A stretch of 64,000 bases of DNA from Zhengitettix transpicula (lineage: Eukaryota > Arthropoda > Insecta > Orthoptera > Tetrigidae). The notes under the pieces are model-generated. The model made no database searches, had not been told where the DNA came from, and was given only the letters and a program-made list of their open reading frames with translations. The stretch covers positions 78,598,532 to 78,662,531 of the forward strand of contig CM073591.1 of the NCBI GenBank assembly GCA_037074705.1, in the 5' to 3' direction. The position numbers and the translations under genes were made by a program. Positions 21,786-34,716 of this stretch are shown here, in pieces; position 1 is the stretch's first letter; each line of letters opens with the position of its first letter.

Positions 21786-23159
21786 TGAAAATGATTATGA
21801 TTTGCATTTCAACTATTGCAAAGCTTAATTAAATAGTAGCTGTTACTTACCAATAATTTTAGAGGCACATTTTTCAAAAATACAAAAAAATAATATATAT
21901 ATTATGAAAAAGTATACAAAATTGAACAAAAGTAGTTAATGATATCAACCCTTGGTCACTTATTAATTTATCATTGTGATCTAATTGCTAAAACAGTTGA
22001 AATGCAAAGTACAAATCTATTTTTTATTCTTTATATGGTATATAAAAAAATCTACTGTAAAAGTTACAGAATGCGGAGCATAAACACACAAATAAAACTA
22101 AAATAAAATAATTCCAGAGTTCAAAATTACTGTAAATCAAATCAGTAATTTAACAGCAAACAATAAATGTATGGAAAATAAATTAAATACAAGTGTGTGC
22201 ATTTATTGGACAGCCAACTTCAAGAACATAAAAATACTAATAAATTCTGAAAAACAAAAGTGGGAAAAATAATTATCGCAAAAAATAAAACAGACTTTGG
22301 TGGTGGTGATTGGTGCAGAAATTGTGACCCTGAAAAAAAAACATGATATTAAACATGCATAACTATTAAACTCATAATGTGTCTTTGAATTAGTAGAACA
22401 GACTTATGCAGTGCTAGAAAATGGAAAATTAAACAAATTTATAAGTTTAAATTATGAGTAGTTACTAAATTATAATATGGTTCAATGAGCAGTATTCAAA
22501 ATTAAATCAGATATCAGTAACAGTGAGTAACATTTATTAAATTTACTTTTACTTTTTAAACAGACCATTTTACGTGCTCAACTGCTCTTGGATCAGGTAA
22601 AATATACTTTCCCTATTCTATTTAGCCAAATAGATTTTCTGATCATATTTTCTATGTAGTTCTGTTTCTTGCTAGATTTAAATATTTTCTGATTCAAATG
22701 AGGTACATGCTTTCTAATTCAACTTAATAAAGTCATTATTACCTAATAAATTGTGGTGGTGTAGGGCAGATAGGATATCACACTTAGAAGAACCCACAAT
22801 GCAATGAACAAAAAAAACACTTTTATTTTGCCTGTCAGTTTCATTAATATACCTAATAAGAGATTGTTTGAGATATAATTTCATATTGAGGACAAAAAAT
22901 TTCTACCAATTTAAAAGAATTTAGAGTATTTTATTTATCATTTTAATGTTATGTAACTTGGGTACATTACTGAAATCAAATCATTATGGAATTTTGCCTT
23001 CATGTAAGAATACAGTTTCAAATATTCGGCTGCAGATATGAATTAACATTGTATCAAAAAAGTAGTAACTTAATGTTCACTGATATCCATTTAAGTCTAA
23101 TTAATATAAATTTGATTTCCTCAATTTTTTTTGCATCTTTTCATTTGTAACACAGTGTT

Positions 23160-23580
23160 ATGCAGTTTGTCAGGTTTGTTTAAAACCTTTCTATTGCCTA
23201 ACATGGGACGGCTCTTTCCATGACGGCTCTTTCCAGGGAAATCTGCTATGTCTGCTCTATCCTTCAACCTACTACTATTCTCCAAAATCCTTCACAAAAA
23301 GCCACCTACAAATTTAAAAAAACATAAACTGTCTCTCCCCCACATCATTTACCATGTTGACTGCAGACTCTGCCCTGATTTTTACATAATGCTTTGCTAA
23401 CCACTGCAACACTATCAGAAACACAATAGCTGCTCATGCCCAAAGCCACAACACTAACAATTTCCACATTGAGCCTCCTTAAAGCCTTCATCAAATGCTA
23501 AACTCCATGTTTGGGAACTATCCTCACTACACAACCTACAGTTCAGGCAATGTCCCAGACTCAAGAGCCACAATTCGATT
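23160..23580 (+). mobile_element. Penelope-like relic (connector and GIY-YIG tail)
   Basis: Translation gives IIYHVDCRLCPDFYI, the GIY-YIG start of a Penelope-like polyprotein, and nucleotide blocks shared with 48.2-48.5 kb (aaccactgcaacactatcag; gctgctcatgcccaaagccacaac; tgggaactatcctc). Many stops interrupt it. No RT core remains. Confidence 0.6.
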
Positions 23581-24269
23581 TGTTATATTTTATTATAAAT
23601 CCATTCCTCCACATAGATACACAAATTCAAAATTTTCCATTTAATGTATTTGCATTTTTTCACAAGTTACGTACAAGAACATGTATAACAAATATAATTA
23701 TGAAAAAAAAATTCAAAATTTTAACAAGAAAATTCTAATATAATAAAAATTGAACACAATGAAAATATATTGAATAATAAAAACAAGAATAACCTTAGAC
23801 TACATTTCCTATGTTGATTTGATGTTTTGAGTTTGGATTATAATTTTACAATTAATATAATTTATAATTCTGGGCATCAAGAGCACTGCCCCTGCCTGTA
23901 TAACCAAGGATGATCAATGTCTACGTATCTACAATTATTCCTGAAATTGTGGAAAACCTTTGATGTGTTTGTGGTAACATATGAAAATATGACATATTAA
24001 TGGTGTTCATCACTATGTTCTGATTGTTTTCATAACTGGGAAATTATGTTTCATTCAAGGTATGAAAAAAAAATTAACTGAGAAAGATATTTTGGAACAG
24101 CTGAATAAAAAATAAATATTTGACTCACCACCACAAATTGAGAGGGACATGCAGTTAACTTTCCAGACACAGATAAAAATGATGAACCAGTACCATGAGA
24201 CTAGTTGTGATAGTGATAATTAGGTGCCAGACAAGATTTAAATAGGAAGTTGTGGATGAAATGATTTCC

Positions 24270-24540
24270 AGCAGCTGTAAGGAACAATCTTTTGAGATCT
24301 ATCACAATGTTTGACTCCAAGTCTGTATTCACTCTTACACGATTCAGTTTTGTTTTGAACTGTTATGCATATGCTCAGACGTAGAATCACCCACATAGAA
24401 AATCATATGTTAAAAGCAGGGAGAAGGATGGAAGAAGAAGGAAAGACTGAAAATATTTGACCCAGGCTGAACTTGAACCTGCGTTTTCTGCTCAGTACAC
24501 AGACGCCTTAACCATCTCGACCACCGGGTCAAGTTCCTGA
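24270..24540 (-). mobile_element. Repeat with tRNA-like head
   Basis: The right part is the tRNA-like 24459-24530. The left part (gcatatgctcagacgtagaatcac … aaaagcagggag) matches the TIR element at 41.85-41.92 kb, and ggaaagactgaaaatatttg also occurs at 34.13 kb. Taken together it looks like a tRNA-derived composite short element. Confidence 0.45.
24459..24530 (-). other. tRNA-like sequence (pseudo-tRNA/SINE head)
   Basis: On the minus strand it starts GACCCGGTGGTCGAGATGG and ends CTGGGTC; the two ends form a 7-bp acceptor stem with one G-U. The A-box region GGTCGAGATGGTTAAGGC is Ser/Leu-like. A five-pair anticodon stem would enclose GTACTGA. The B-box is GGTTCAAGTTC, with an imperfect T stem and no long variable arm, which a real tRNA-Ser or tRNA-Leu needs. 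Most likely a tRNA-derived repeat. Confidence 0.4.
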
Positions 24541-27500
24541 CCAGGCAAATATAGACAGTCCAAGTTTTAATGTGACATTGTCACAAAATTTATTTCAATT
24601 CCCTAAAGGATTCTCCTTATATTGTATTTATTCCTTAATGGATGCTCCTAATACTTCACTCCCACTACTCTATCCATTCCTCCACTAAACAACTATTTGT
24701 CCATAATAAGACATTTAACATGTTCCTTACTGCTTAGCCTGGTGATGCCTACTTTCAATCTAGTAAGTCAGCCAGTCTCTATCCCTCTTTTCATTATTTA
24801 TATAATAAAATTCTTTCATGTTTCTAATGGCTTGCCCCAGGTCATTCTTATAAGGAGCACAGCTTTCTCCTAAGGAAAGAGGCCAGTACCTCTGCAAATT
24901 TGAATTGTTTCCTGTTTGGAATGACATCAGCCCTCAATTTTAAGTTTGATCGATTTTATTTATTTCCTGCCTGGATCAATTACTTTAACAATGTAAAATG
25001 ATTTCTTATTTCTTGTAAAAATGTATTTTATGTATATAGTATAAATACCCTCATTATCTAGTTTTTCTAAGGAGTATTATAAAAGCCAAAGGTCTGAGGC
25101 CGTATAATGATAGCTGAAAATATTTAAAATAATGAATAGTATAATAAATAATATAGGAGTAAATAATAAGTAATAAACAAGGATGGAAATAATTTAATGA
25201 GGAGATCCAATATGTTTCAAGGCAGAAAATAAAATACAAGAAGAAATTCAAGAAACAATTTACACAGGCTAATGTGAATTACACAAGATCCTATTAAAAA
25301 TGTAATGGAGATAATAGAAAGTAAAATAAGTCAAGGGAATATTTAAAATACATCTGACAGATAAAAGATTAATAAGAGAACTGGAAGACAATGTAAATTA
25401 AGAATAAGAAGCAGTCATGCATAAATACGAATAAATAGAAAGGATATAAAAATCAGATATGAGAAGTTACAGTATCAAACTAATGGAGGGTGGGACATAG
25501 AAAACTAACTGAAGTGCATGCAACAATTCTTTACAATTTCAAAAATGTTCTTAACAAGGCATTTCTAACTATCGAACTAGAACTTGCTCAGCATGCAAAT
25601 ACAGCATAAAATACATGTGCTCAAATCAGTATAATGAACTTCAAGATGACCCAATATTAAGAGTAAAATACACAGAAAGTTAATTTATTCTCAGAATGTG
25701 CCAAAGAACCAGAAAATCTTTATGGGAAGTCATGTAGTTAGAACTAATTTCCAGAGTTAACAATTAATTAAGTTGAGTGAAATAAAAGTTAATTCTTCAA
25801 AATGAAAGTACAGTTAAAAAGATGTCAGTATAAGACATCACATTAGAAAAGTTAGATCAAAACTATTGCCTAGTACACACCAAGGAATTTTGTGGAAAAA
25901 TGAAGTTTTAAAATATGTTGCAGAACATTGTTACAAAACAAATTTGAACCAATAAATTATTTTGTGACCATCCAGCCTTACTCTGAGCAATTTTCAAAAG
26001 CAGCAGACACTGCTTCAATATTCACATTTCATATGATTAAAAATGATGTGTAAGTAAATATTTCACTTCTGAAACATGTTAAAAAATACTTGGATACACT
26101 AAAGCTGGAAGAAAGCTTAGATTTCTCAAATTTGTTGATGTCAACACTTGATTTTTAAATTCATTGCAAATTATTTGACATAATATATTTTGGTTATTTG
26201 AATGATTTTATAATGTTTGTTTGGAAGCATCAACTTTTGAAGTAGTTGAAGTTAAAAGCAATTATATTGTCACGTTGAATTTTAAATAGGTTACTCATGA
26301 TTATCAAAAAAAGCTGATTATATGACGTTTGTAAAGGTATAATTTTGTCCAAATAAATTGGAATAATAAATTCAGTTGATATTTCGAGTGTAATTCTTTA
26401 CATTAATTGCCTCATTGTTAGATCTGATGTGAAGCATTTCACTCATTAATCTTGAAAAGTAATTTCTCTTCCTCAGTCAAAATTTAAACACTAATCCAAT
26501 CAATCTTATGATTAGTAATGTAAACATACTTAGTTAAAGTAGAAAACACAATGTTTAAAATTGGTAAAGTACTCTTTAATTCATCTTTTTAACATTAATT
26601 TAGTCTGTCATGTACAACAAGCTTTACAATCTATTCTGTATATTACATTGTGCTTTTCACAATTTTAGATTTGGATTGAAAGAATTGTAATATACAAAAA
26701 AAAGTGTTTAGACTGAAAAGCTTGTTATGTAGGACAGACAAAATGACCATTAAACACTCAAATAAAGACCATTTTTCCAATGGGAAACATTCTATTCAAA
26801 AACATTGTTTTAATTACTCATGTTTACTTTAATAATAGTGATATTTATTGGGTCAATGTTTAAAATTTGGATGAGAAGAGCATTTACTTTTCAAGATTAA
26901 TGAGTGAAATGCCATAAAGCAATTAATGAATGACACTCAAAATATTTACTGAATTTATGTTTAAATTTTATTGTAACAAAATTGTACTCATATAAAAAAA
27001 GAACTATTTTTGATATTTACAAAAGTCCATTTTAAAATTTAACTAGACAGATAGCTGTTTTTAACTATACCTTATTTTGTTGATTGCATAATTTCTTCAA
27101 AGTTCATGTTGGCATGCAATACAAAAAGTACACATAAAATGTAAAATATATTTATTGTTAACATTTATGAATTATGCAGAATTATTTTAATTCAATGTTT
27201 TTCATGTTGAACGGGGTAACATACTTTGCATTTTTGTCACTGTAATTGACATTTTATTGGTTTTAATACCCATATTTAATTATTTTTAATTATAACTAGA
27301 TATTCTTCAATATGACATAAAGAAACAATTAATTTAACATGTGTTTTAAAGTAATTGTCTGGAGAGGTACTAACTTTAGGATGGAACATTATTTATATAA
27401 TAAATTTTTATAATTTTTTTACTAACATTTATTTTTCTAACCTATGTAGCTATTAATATTTATTTTATTCTTTGAGAATGTCAGATAATTTTCAACCCTG

Positions 27501-28169
27501 GAAATATGTTTCTCAACAGAGTTTCTCAGTGTGTACTAAGCTTAAGACAACTAATAATTGCAGGATACTTATCAGACAAAGCCAACAGAAAAATCATGCA
27601 TTGCCTGAGCAAAAATGTAAAAAAAATTATATTTAATGAAAAGGTGAGTAAATGTGAAGAGACTAGTATTTCCATACTTATGAGTTCAATTTACATAATT
27701 AAGCATAAAGTACTTGTGTTACAAATACAGATGGAATGAGCCATTCCTAAAAAATAATAATAATAATTAATGGTCAAGGACCGAGAATAGCAAGAGGTGG
27801 GCAGGGATTGTCTGGGTCAACACAAACCAGTATACAAGAATGGAGAAAAAAAATATTGGAAGCATACAAGTATCATTAAATTGTTAGTAAGGAAGTAACA
27901 ATATGCAATTTGGGTTTTAATAAATAATGATAAATATTCAGCAACAGGTACAAGTCATGCCTTACCATATATGTTACTTAATAATGCCAAGTGACCCTGA
28001 CATGAACACGGAACTCTTATTCATCAAGCTTATTTCTTATATACAAAACTTCACAAACTTAACGCAGCAAATGAAATACAAGACAGAAAATTATTGATAT
28101 AAAAGGAGGAGTATTATGAAATAAGTCAATACTTGAATTAAAACTCTATGGTATGACTGTAAAACAAAC

Positions 28170-28310
28170 CAGAGGAAGAACAATTGCAGCGAATAGTTCC
28201 TGCAGGACATCCCTTTGGTTCATCACAACAAAGTGTGCGATCAACACATGTTCCATTTTTACAGCGGATCTGATAGCGAGGACAGCCTTTATTGTCAGAG
28301 CCAATTGGAG
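28170..28310 (-). CDS. trol: Exon 11: divergent LDLa-like module
   Basis: This 141-bp exon has acceptor taaccacag and donor GTTTGT, phase 1-1. After a linker (PIGSDNKG) the sequence starts CPRYQIRCKNGTCVD, a good LDLa N-half. The second half reads TLCCDEPKGCPAG and ends IRCNCSSS, with a Cys-Cys pair and no DxSDE acidic box. It has eight cysteines. It is probably an LDLa-derived module that has lost calcium coordination. Like exon 9 it uses a GTTTG donor, and the two atypical modules are separated only by exon 10. Confidence 0.8.
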
Positions 28311-29298
28311 CTGTGGTTAGCAGGAAAGAAAATTTTTTGAATAAAACATTAAAACAGATATTTAAAGTTTCTTAATGAAGGCTCATCAGTACCTACTGTC
28401 ATTTTACATAAAAAACAAATATTGTTTAATATTTATAATAACCTGAAATCAAGACAATTTAGCACATATGATAAATATTCAAGATGATATATAAAATAGA
28501 AGGTTATACAAATAAATAATGAATTTGGAGTAATAATTTGCCAAAAATCTTCATTCAGCTCCTCTAAAATTAATAAACAGTAATTAATATTATGAATATA
28601 ACAAAAACCAAGAAAAATGTACAACAATGAAATTCAATAATTCAATTATTATACATAATACAATATAACAAACATAATGTATTCTTTGAATGATGTTGAA
28701 ATTAGTTATTTCAAGAACAATTGAATGGTAAATATGGTTTACTTACAATTATATTTACATACGTAAAAACATAAACAAAATAAATTACACTTATTAAAGG
28801 CATAACAACTAACACACCACACATAAAAACCAATACCATAAGCTGGGAAAATATTAAATACTTAAAAGCAGCCAATAAAATATAATAAGTGGCATAAGGA
28901 CTGAAATGTTTTCTGCAGGAAATTCTAATTATTATTATTATTAAGTAAATGCACAGAGAATCCTTTTTTATTTATTTTGAATGCAATGTAATAAACCACA
29001 TTGGAGCTTTAAAAAATTATAATAATTATTGTATATTGATAAATTATTTCCTTCCCTTGTTATAATGGCAGAAAAATAAGATAAATAGTTTGCAACACAA
29101 AAATATATAATAAGAAAAATAGTATAATACAGTTTTATAATGATTTGTAAAGAACAGGAAAGGATATAGCAACTGTTTGTACAAAGCATTAAAAATATTC
29201 CACAACATATAGAATTCACGGAATTTTTTTAGGAATATTACTTCCTTTCATTAAGTTCTTTCCATTTGACTACATTTTTAGTCTGTTAGGTGTTAAAT

Positions 29299-29339
29299 GT
29301 TATCAACTAGCCTGCAATGACTGCAGACTAGTTGATAAC
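29299..29339. repeat. Near-perfect hairpin
   Basis: Arms gttatcaactagcctgca and tgcagactagttgataac pair at 17 of 18 positions around a 5-base loop (atgac). It lies just outside the inverted repeat at 29371-29907. Confidence 0.85.
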
Positions 29340-29370
29340 TAATCCTTAGCTCACAGATATTCCTTTTAAT

Positions 29371-29907
29371 TCACACATCCTCTTGATTATTGACTTCGCT
29401 GTGCTGATGCAAAGTTCTGATAAGGATGACCATTGCAAGGTAACTGTCCACATCCAACAAAGACACTTATCTCTCAAAATGAAAGATGTGTGCTAATATT
29501 GTCGTGAGTATACAATCAAAAATGAATCACAGAAAGAATGAGGTTTTTTTCTGATTCTGCACAAGTATTGCATCTCAGAAGAGCTGAAGCAGCACTATTG
29601 AATATGAGATGCAATAATTTGTCAAGGGACCCTGGACCTATGTGATAACTATGGACCTATAGAAAACCCTTCTGCCCCAACACAAATCTCAGTAATTTGT
29701 GTGTGTATAACTTCAGAACACACAGCATGAAACAAGAGCAAGTGTGGAGCTAGGATCTACTAACTAATATGCTTTAGAAAGATGAAGCAATATATACTAA
29801 TTTATTAATAAAATATATTCAGATTTATTCTGATACCAGCACCGGTCATAAACTTTGTGTCAACACAGCAAAGTCAATAATCAAGTGGATCTGTGAGAAA
29901 TGGAGAA
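29371..29907. mobile_element. Foldback/TIR element, unclassified
   Basis: The left arm (29371-29415) contains cttgattattgacttcgctg; the right arm (29851-29907) contains cagcaaagtcaataatcaag, its near reverse complement. The arms are about 45 bp and 85% alike. The interior of about 430 bp has no coding potential. Confidence 0.55.
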
Positions 29908-30779
29908 ATAAAAAGTCCGAGTAGATAAGGGCAAACGAGTGATATTGAAGCTAGAGAAAAGTGGCATTGTTCAAGAATGTTCAATCCATGTCTGACACAC
30001 AACTTTTGACCATGAAAGAGTAATCAATGTCTTTTTTAAAAATACAGTTAGTGGCTTCGTTGGGAATGGAATGTTATTGTCTCATTTTCATCCCCCCTGA
30101 ACTTTATAATGACACTGTAACTCAGTAAACATGTGCAACCTAATTTCTAACATCTGAAAAAGTGTGACAACACATAAAACATTTCTTTAATATCATCGCC
30201 TTAAGGATTAATCTTTAAAACTTAGTTCAAATCACCAAAACCTTTTATTCCTTTCTATTCCAATAAATTATTTGACCATCATTACATATAGTGTAAGTGG
30301 TGTGAAATTATCTTCATTTTGGAAAATTAGCCTGCCTTGCATATCAACTTTGATTCAAATATTGCATTATGCCATTGACAAATAAGAATCACTGATGTTA
30401 TTTCTGTGCAAAGTAATAGTTCCTACATGAGCAAATTAAATTAACTTTCATATTTATAAAAATTATGTATAAAAGATTCAGTAAACAATTAACAAGCAGA
30501 AATTAATAGAAAATTACACTTGATAGAAATTATACTTATTAATAACAGAGAAAATTAATTATGTTTCATAATTCCATATGAGGCTTTGTTTATTATATCA
30601 TATTTATAAATTATGAAATGAAGGAATTTAAAAGTATTGGAAATCAGAATTTAACAACATAAATATGCCATTTCATAAATAATGCATATAATAGCAGGAA
30701 TGTAGATTGGAAGATCAAGAGAAGTGTGAAATTTGTGGAAGATGTTATTGAATACAATTGGGATTAAAGGTAAGGATGG

Positions 30780-30990
30780 AAAAATCTCAATCAAATGGGG
30801 AATTGAACCCGTGTAACCTGGCATGGAGTCAACTTGGATGACTCAGTATATAGAGCACCTGTGTACTAAGTGGGAGGCCTGTGTACTAAGTAGGAGACCT
30901 GTGTTTGACTCCTGGTCTGGTTGAGATTTAAATATTCTGGCCTTTAATTCAAAAATTTCGTGGCTTATAAGGCAGAGTTTTTCCACTCTT
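30780..30990 (+). mobile_element. SINE-like repeat
   Basis: A degenerate A-box-like gactcagtatatagagc and a B-box-like tgtttgactcctggtc lie 55-60 bp apart, separated by a 20-bp tandem duplication (gtgtactaagtgggaggcct / gtgtactaagtaggagacct). The tail is AT-rich. It is probably tRNA-derived. Confidence 0.4.
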
Positions 30991-32127
30991 CTTTCTGACA
31001 ATTGAGATGTTATGAACTTGCCTGAAGCCATGAAGATTTCACCAATGATAGTATTTTATATCATGAAGTGAACGATAGAAAGAATTCTATGAAATTTGTC
31101 ATTACTGATTGAATATTGAACTGATGCAGAAATTGTCCTGGATACAACTTGCTGAAATAAAGATTCAAGATTGAAAGTCATATTATCATTATTGATGAAA
31201 CATATACTAAAGGCTTAGAGACATAGATCACAGATCAACAAGTAGGAAGACATATCTAAAGCAATATATTCCCTTTAATTATGTCACCAATGAATCATAT
31301 TTGTAGATTAAGTCCCATGTAGTACAAGTGTCTACTAACATGATTTCATTAAAACCTAGGCAAAAAAAAAAGCAATTCTGCTAGGCTCATTCTTTAAGAC
31401 AACACTCACCTACACATATGGAATGTTGTAATAAAAAGCTGCATGAATACAGATAGGTTATGTATCATAATCTGTCCTAAAGTCAGTACATGAGTCATTG
31501 AGACTTTTGTCATTTTATAATTCAAGAACAAAAATTTTGTTATCATTTTTCATGGCTGAAAATATTTCTGCCACTATTTTCCAAAATCATATGACATAAG
31601 AACATAAGTGGTGTTTTAGATGAATGATTATATTTTCATTGGGTTTAAATGAAAACATTGAGAATAAATTAAACTAACTGAAGGAATGTAAAGGGAAAAA
31701 TTAGCATGCAAGTAAAGAAAAAATATATGCATTATTTATGAATATATAATGATATAAATGATTTTATTTTTTTAAATAAAAAGGCGTATCAACTCTATCA
31801 TGTGTAAGTTTCAAATAAATGAACACAATAAAAATGAAGTCCAATTTATTGATAATTAGTTATCTTCAGTATGTGTTGACAGGTAATATTTTAACTATGA
31901 ATAAATGACTGAATACTATAAAGAACCAATAATAGATTCCTGAAAATTATTGTAGAAAATACTTCAACAGTATAAATTTTGCTTTTGTCAACAACTTAGT
32001 GCAATGTAAGAAATATTCTATATAAATATATATGGAGTATATACTTTCTTAATTTGAAATTATTATTGAAAACTGAAGCTGGATATCTGAGACCTATTTT
32101 TCATTTTAGATGCACCACTAAACATAC

Positions 32128-32253
32128 CTTCACAACCCTCTTCATCTTCATTTTGAGGACAGTCGTTACGTCCATCACATCTACGATACATTGGAATACA
32201 GCTTTGATCGTAGCAAGTGTAGTCTGATGAGGGACATGGAGCTATTTCTGATC
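32128..32253 (-). CDS. trol: LDLa exon 10
   Basis: The donor is GTATGT at 32127. Three AGs in the same frame could be the acceptor (before 32253, 32247 or 32241); I give the longest form, 126 bp. The module starts CPSSDYTCYDQSC and ends CDGRNDCPQNEDEEGC. The acidic box reads QNEDE, so the first Asp is missing and Ca affinity may be reduced. Confidence 0.85.
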
Positions 32254-33543
32254 CTAATTGAATGGATGGTGAAGAAAAGGATCATACTCCCACACACACA
32301 CAATAAGCAATAAGAAGCACAAAAGCAAATTATTGTAGCCCAATTTGTAAATCATATTCACATACATATTTAATGTTTTTTAATTGGAATAACATCTGAA
32401 TATGTGTTCATTATCGTTAGAGATTCAAACCAAAATTTATATAGTGATTAATTTAATATCAACTGAAATTTTAATTAAATACGGATTATGTTATTTTTAT
32501 ATAAGAGGTGAAATATGGTAATTCTATTAAGAAAACTTCATAAACATTTTCAATATTAATTGATACATTATTTTATTAACAGTGATTTATTAAATTATAT
32601 TACATTAAAAAAATTAGATAGTCACTTATGAAACGTGGACTGAATTCATTGCTAAAGATGGTTCTTTAACTTTTTAAAATGAGAGAGAGATAGAAAGAGA
32701 AATATATATCTCATTATATTTATATAGTCTGTTACAATGCCCTAAAACTAAGTAAAAAATGTTATGCCACATTTTCAGAGTTTTCAGTTGTTGACAAATA
32801 TTATGGAATTAACATTTAATATGTAATTCCTTTGTAAATAATTTTTTGATTATAATTTGGGCAACAATGGCAATTATATAAATATATTATAATTAAGCAA
32901 ATAAAAAGCAATAGGATTAAAACAGATGTGTACAAAATTATGCTTTAATAAGGTAATTTTTATATTATATATAGCATAGCAATATACCTAAAACCTTTAA
33001 ATGTTAGTAAAAAATATTCTACATATTAGCATTTTTATATAAATTTTTGAGCATTCACATGCATATCAAAGCTTTTATGGAGAGTGGAAGAAACAGAAGC
33101 TGTATAGGCTAATGTTGAATGTTGTTTACCTTTGGTGAGTTTGCCAGTTTCAGAAAACAAAATTTTTAACAGAATTGAATGAACATTAGGCCCTGTACTT
33201 AGAACAACACTATTTATGAAACAATGCACATAATAACCTTCAATAAACAACTATGGACTAATGATACAGCCAAAAATATACATTATGATATTACAAAGCT
33301 TTTTTCAACTCAAGTTTAAGAACTGTGTTCTATTAATTCAATATCTTAAACAGGACAATATAAACATTTAGAGCTACTTTATTAAATGCCCATACACATT
33401 TTATTACTTGTGTTGAAAATTCTGAATGTGATTATTTGGTCAATGATGTTTTAAAACAGTATGTGATGAACATGGCCGATACTACAGACTCCTGAATTAT
33501 GAGAAAAAATAATCAGTAATTCTAAAAATAGTGTACCTGAAAA

Positions 33544-33659
<116 letters not shown>

Positions 33660-33689
33660 ATATTAGTAAGGACATGTCATTGTCAAAAA

Positions 33690-33961
33690 TAATTGCAATA
33701 TTGGTATGGAAAGGAAAGAGAGATAGGTTGCAGCTTACCTGAAAGTGAAGTGTGGTGTTGCCATAAGCAACTGAAGGTTGGTCTTCAAATTTTTGGAGGC
33801 TCTCAGCCTCCTTCTTCAGGAATGAGTGTTACACCATTCCATGCACCGGCTGAGAGCCTCCAAAAATTTGAAGAACAACATTCAGTTCCTTATGGTGACA
33901 ACACACTTCACTTTCAGGTAAGCCACAACCTATCTCTCTTTCCTTTCCATACCAATGTTGC

Positions 33962-33968
<7 letters not shown>
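33690..33968. mobile_element. TIR element, family 2 (best copy)
   Basis: The inverted ends are about 65 bp: attgcaatattggtatggaa … cttacctgaaagtgaagtgtg on the left and its mirror cacttcactttcaggtaagc … cctttccataccaatgttgcaat on the right. The centre contains a second, shorter inverted pair around gaggctctcagcctcc. There is no coding capacity. (TA)n arrays lie on both sides. Each arm carries TTTCAG|GTAAG on one strand. Confidence 0.88.

Positions 33969-33992
<24 letters not shown>
33964..33992. repeat. (TA)n microsatellite
   Basis: It directly abuts the right end of the family-2 element. Confidence 0.97.
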
Positions 33993-33995
<3 letters not shown>

Positions 33996-34179
33996 TCTTG
34001 GATAGTGAGAGGACAGATAGAAATAAATAGGAGAAAGGTGGGAATATGATTTTAGGTTATTGGATATTCTTGGCATAAATTTATGTACAAAGAAAACTAA
34101 TGTTCAATGCTTGGAAAAGGAGGGACCAAGAAGGAAAGACTGAAAATATTTGGCCAGGATGGTACTTGAATCCGCAAAT

Positions 34180-34320
34180 ACTCCTTCCCGAAGAATGAGG
34201 CTGCGAGCCTCCAAAAGTTTGAAGAGCTTTCTTTGATTCCCAGTGGCTTCACTGTACTTCAATTTTAGGTAAGTCACAAACTATCTCTCTTTCCTTTCCA
34301 TAGCAAGATCACAATTATTT
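34180..34320 (+). repeat. Family-2 right-half copy
   Basis: It reads cttcccgaagaatgaggctgcgagcctcc … aattttaggtaagtcacaaactatctctctttcctttccatagc. The preceding 130 bp (33.99-34.18 kb) match the 41.7-kb TIR element (tcttggatagtgag…agaaataaataggagaaa). Confidence 0.65.
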
Positions 34321-34340
34321 CTGACAATATCATATCCTTA

Positions 34341-34368
34341 CTATATATATATATATATATATATATAG
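34341..34368. repeat. (TA)n microsatellite
   Basis: A short TA run 20 bp beyond the end of a family-2 fragment. Confidence 0.97.
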
Positions 34369-34578
34369 TATATGTCTATTAATAATAAAAATAATGACTG
34401 ACAGGAATGTAAAATGAAGAAAATTGGCATGTACTATAGTTTTGAAATACAGTTTTTTCTAGTGTCACTTCATTTAACAAATACAAGAAAATTTTACACC
34501 ATTTAATGACAATGTAGCCTTTCAATGAGAACTTTAACTGTTGATTTTCCCAAATAATCATTATTTTAACATTCAAAC

Positions 34579-34716
34579 CTTTATTTTTGCAGCAAAGTGG
34601 AGTGGGGCAGCACCGTTGTTGACAAACCTCCACCACACAATCAGTCATCGTAATGGTATTGGAACACCTCCAGTTGAATGGCGTTGGTGACGGCAGGCAC
34701 GGGACAGACAGCTGCC
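34579..34716 (-). CDS. trol: Exon 9: unusual Cys-rich module
   Basis: This exon has no long ATG-started frame and was found from its composition and splice sites. It is 138 bp, with acceptor ctctgtag and donor GTTTGA, phase 1-1 like its neighbours. It is open on the minus strand, while all three plus frames of the same stretch contain stops. It encodes about 45 residues with nine cysteines, including PFNWRCSN and CVVEVCQQRCC, and ends CCKNK. The spacing does not fit a normal LDLa and there is no DxSDE box. It may be a strongly diverged LDLa or a different small disulfide module. Its size, phase and G+C match the array, so I take it as a genuine exon, possibly alternative. Confidence 0.6.

Larger units (their letters stand above)
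21221..28169 (-). other. Intron between exons 11 and 12 (longest in window)
   Basis: About 6.9 kb. It holds a small family-B element (21655-21785), a Penelope-like relic (23160-23580) and a tRNA-like/TIR element (24270-24540). The stretches 21.8-23.1 kb and 24.6-28.1 kb are AT-rich and I see no exon or recognisable element in them. Confidence 0.75.
28311..32127 (-). other. Intron between exons 10 and 11
   Basis: About 3.8 kb. It contains a foldback element (29299-29907) and a SINE-like repeat (30780-30990). The rest is AT-rich without recognisable content. Confidence 0.75.

Noticed and set aside
24459..24530. Functional tRNA-Ser gene
   Set aside because: It lacks the long variable arm and has a mismatched T stem.
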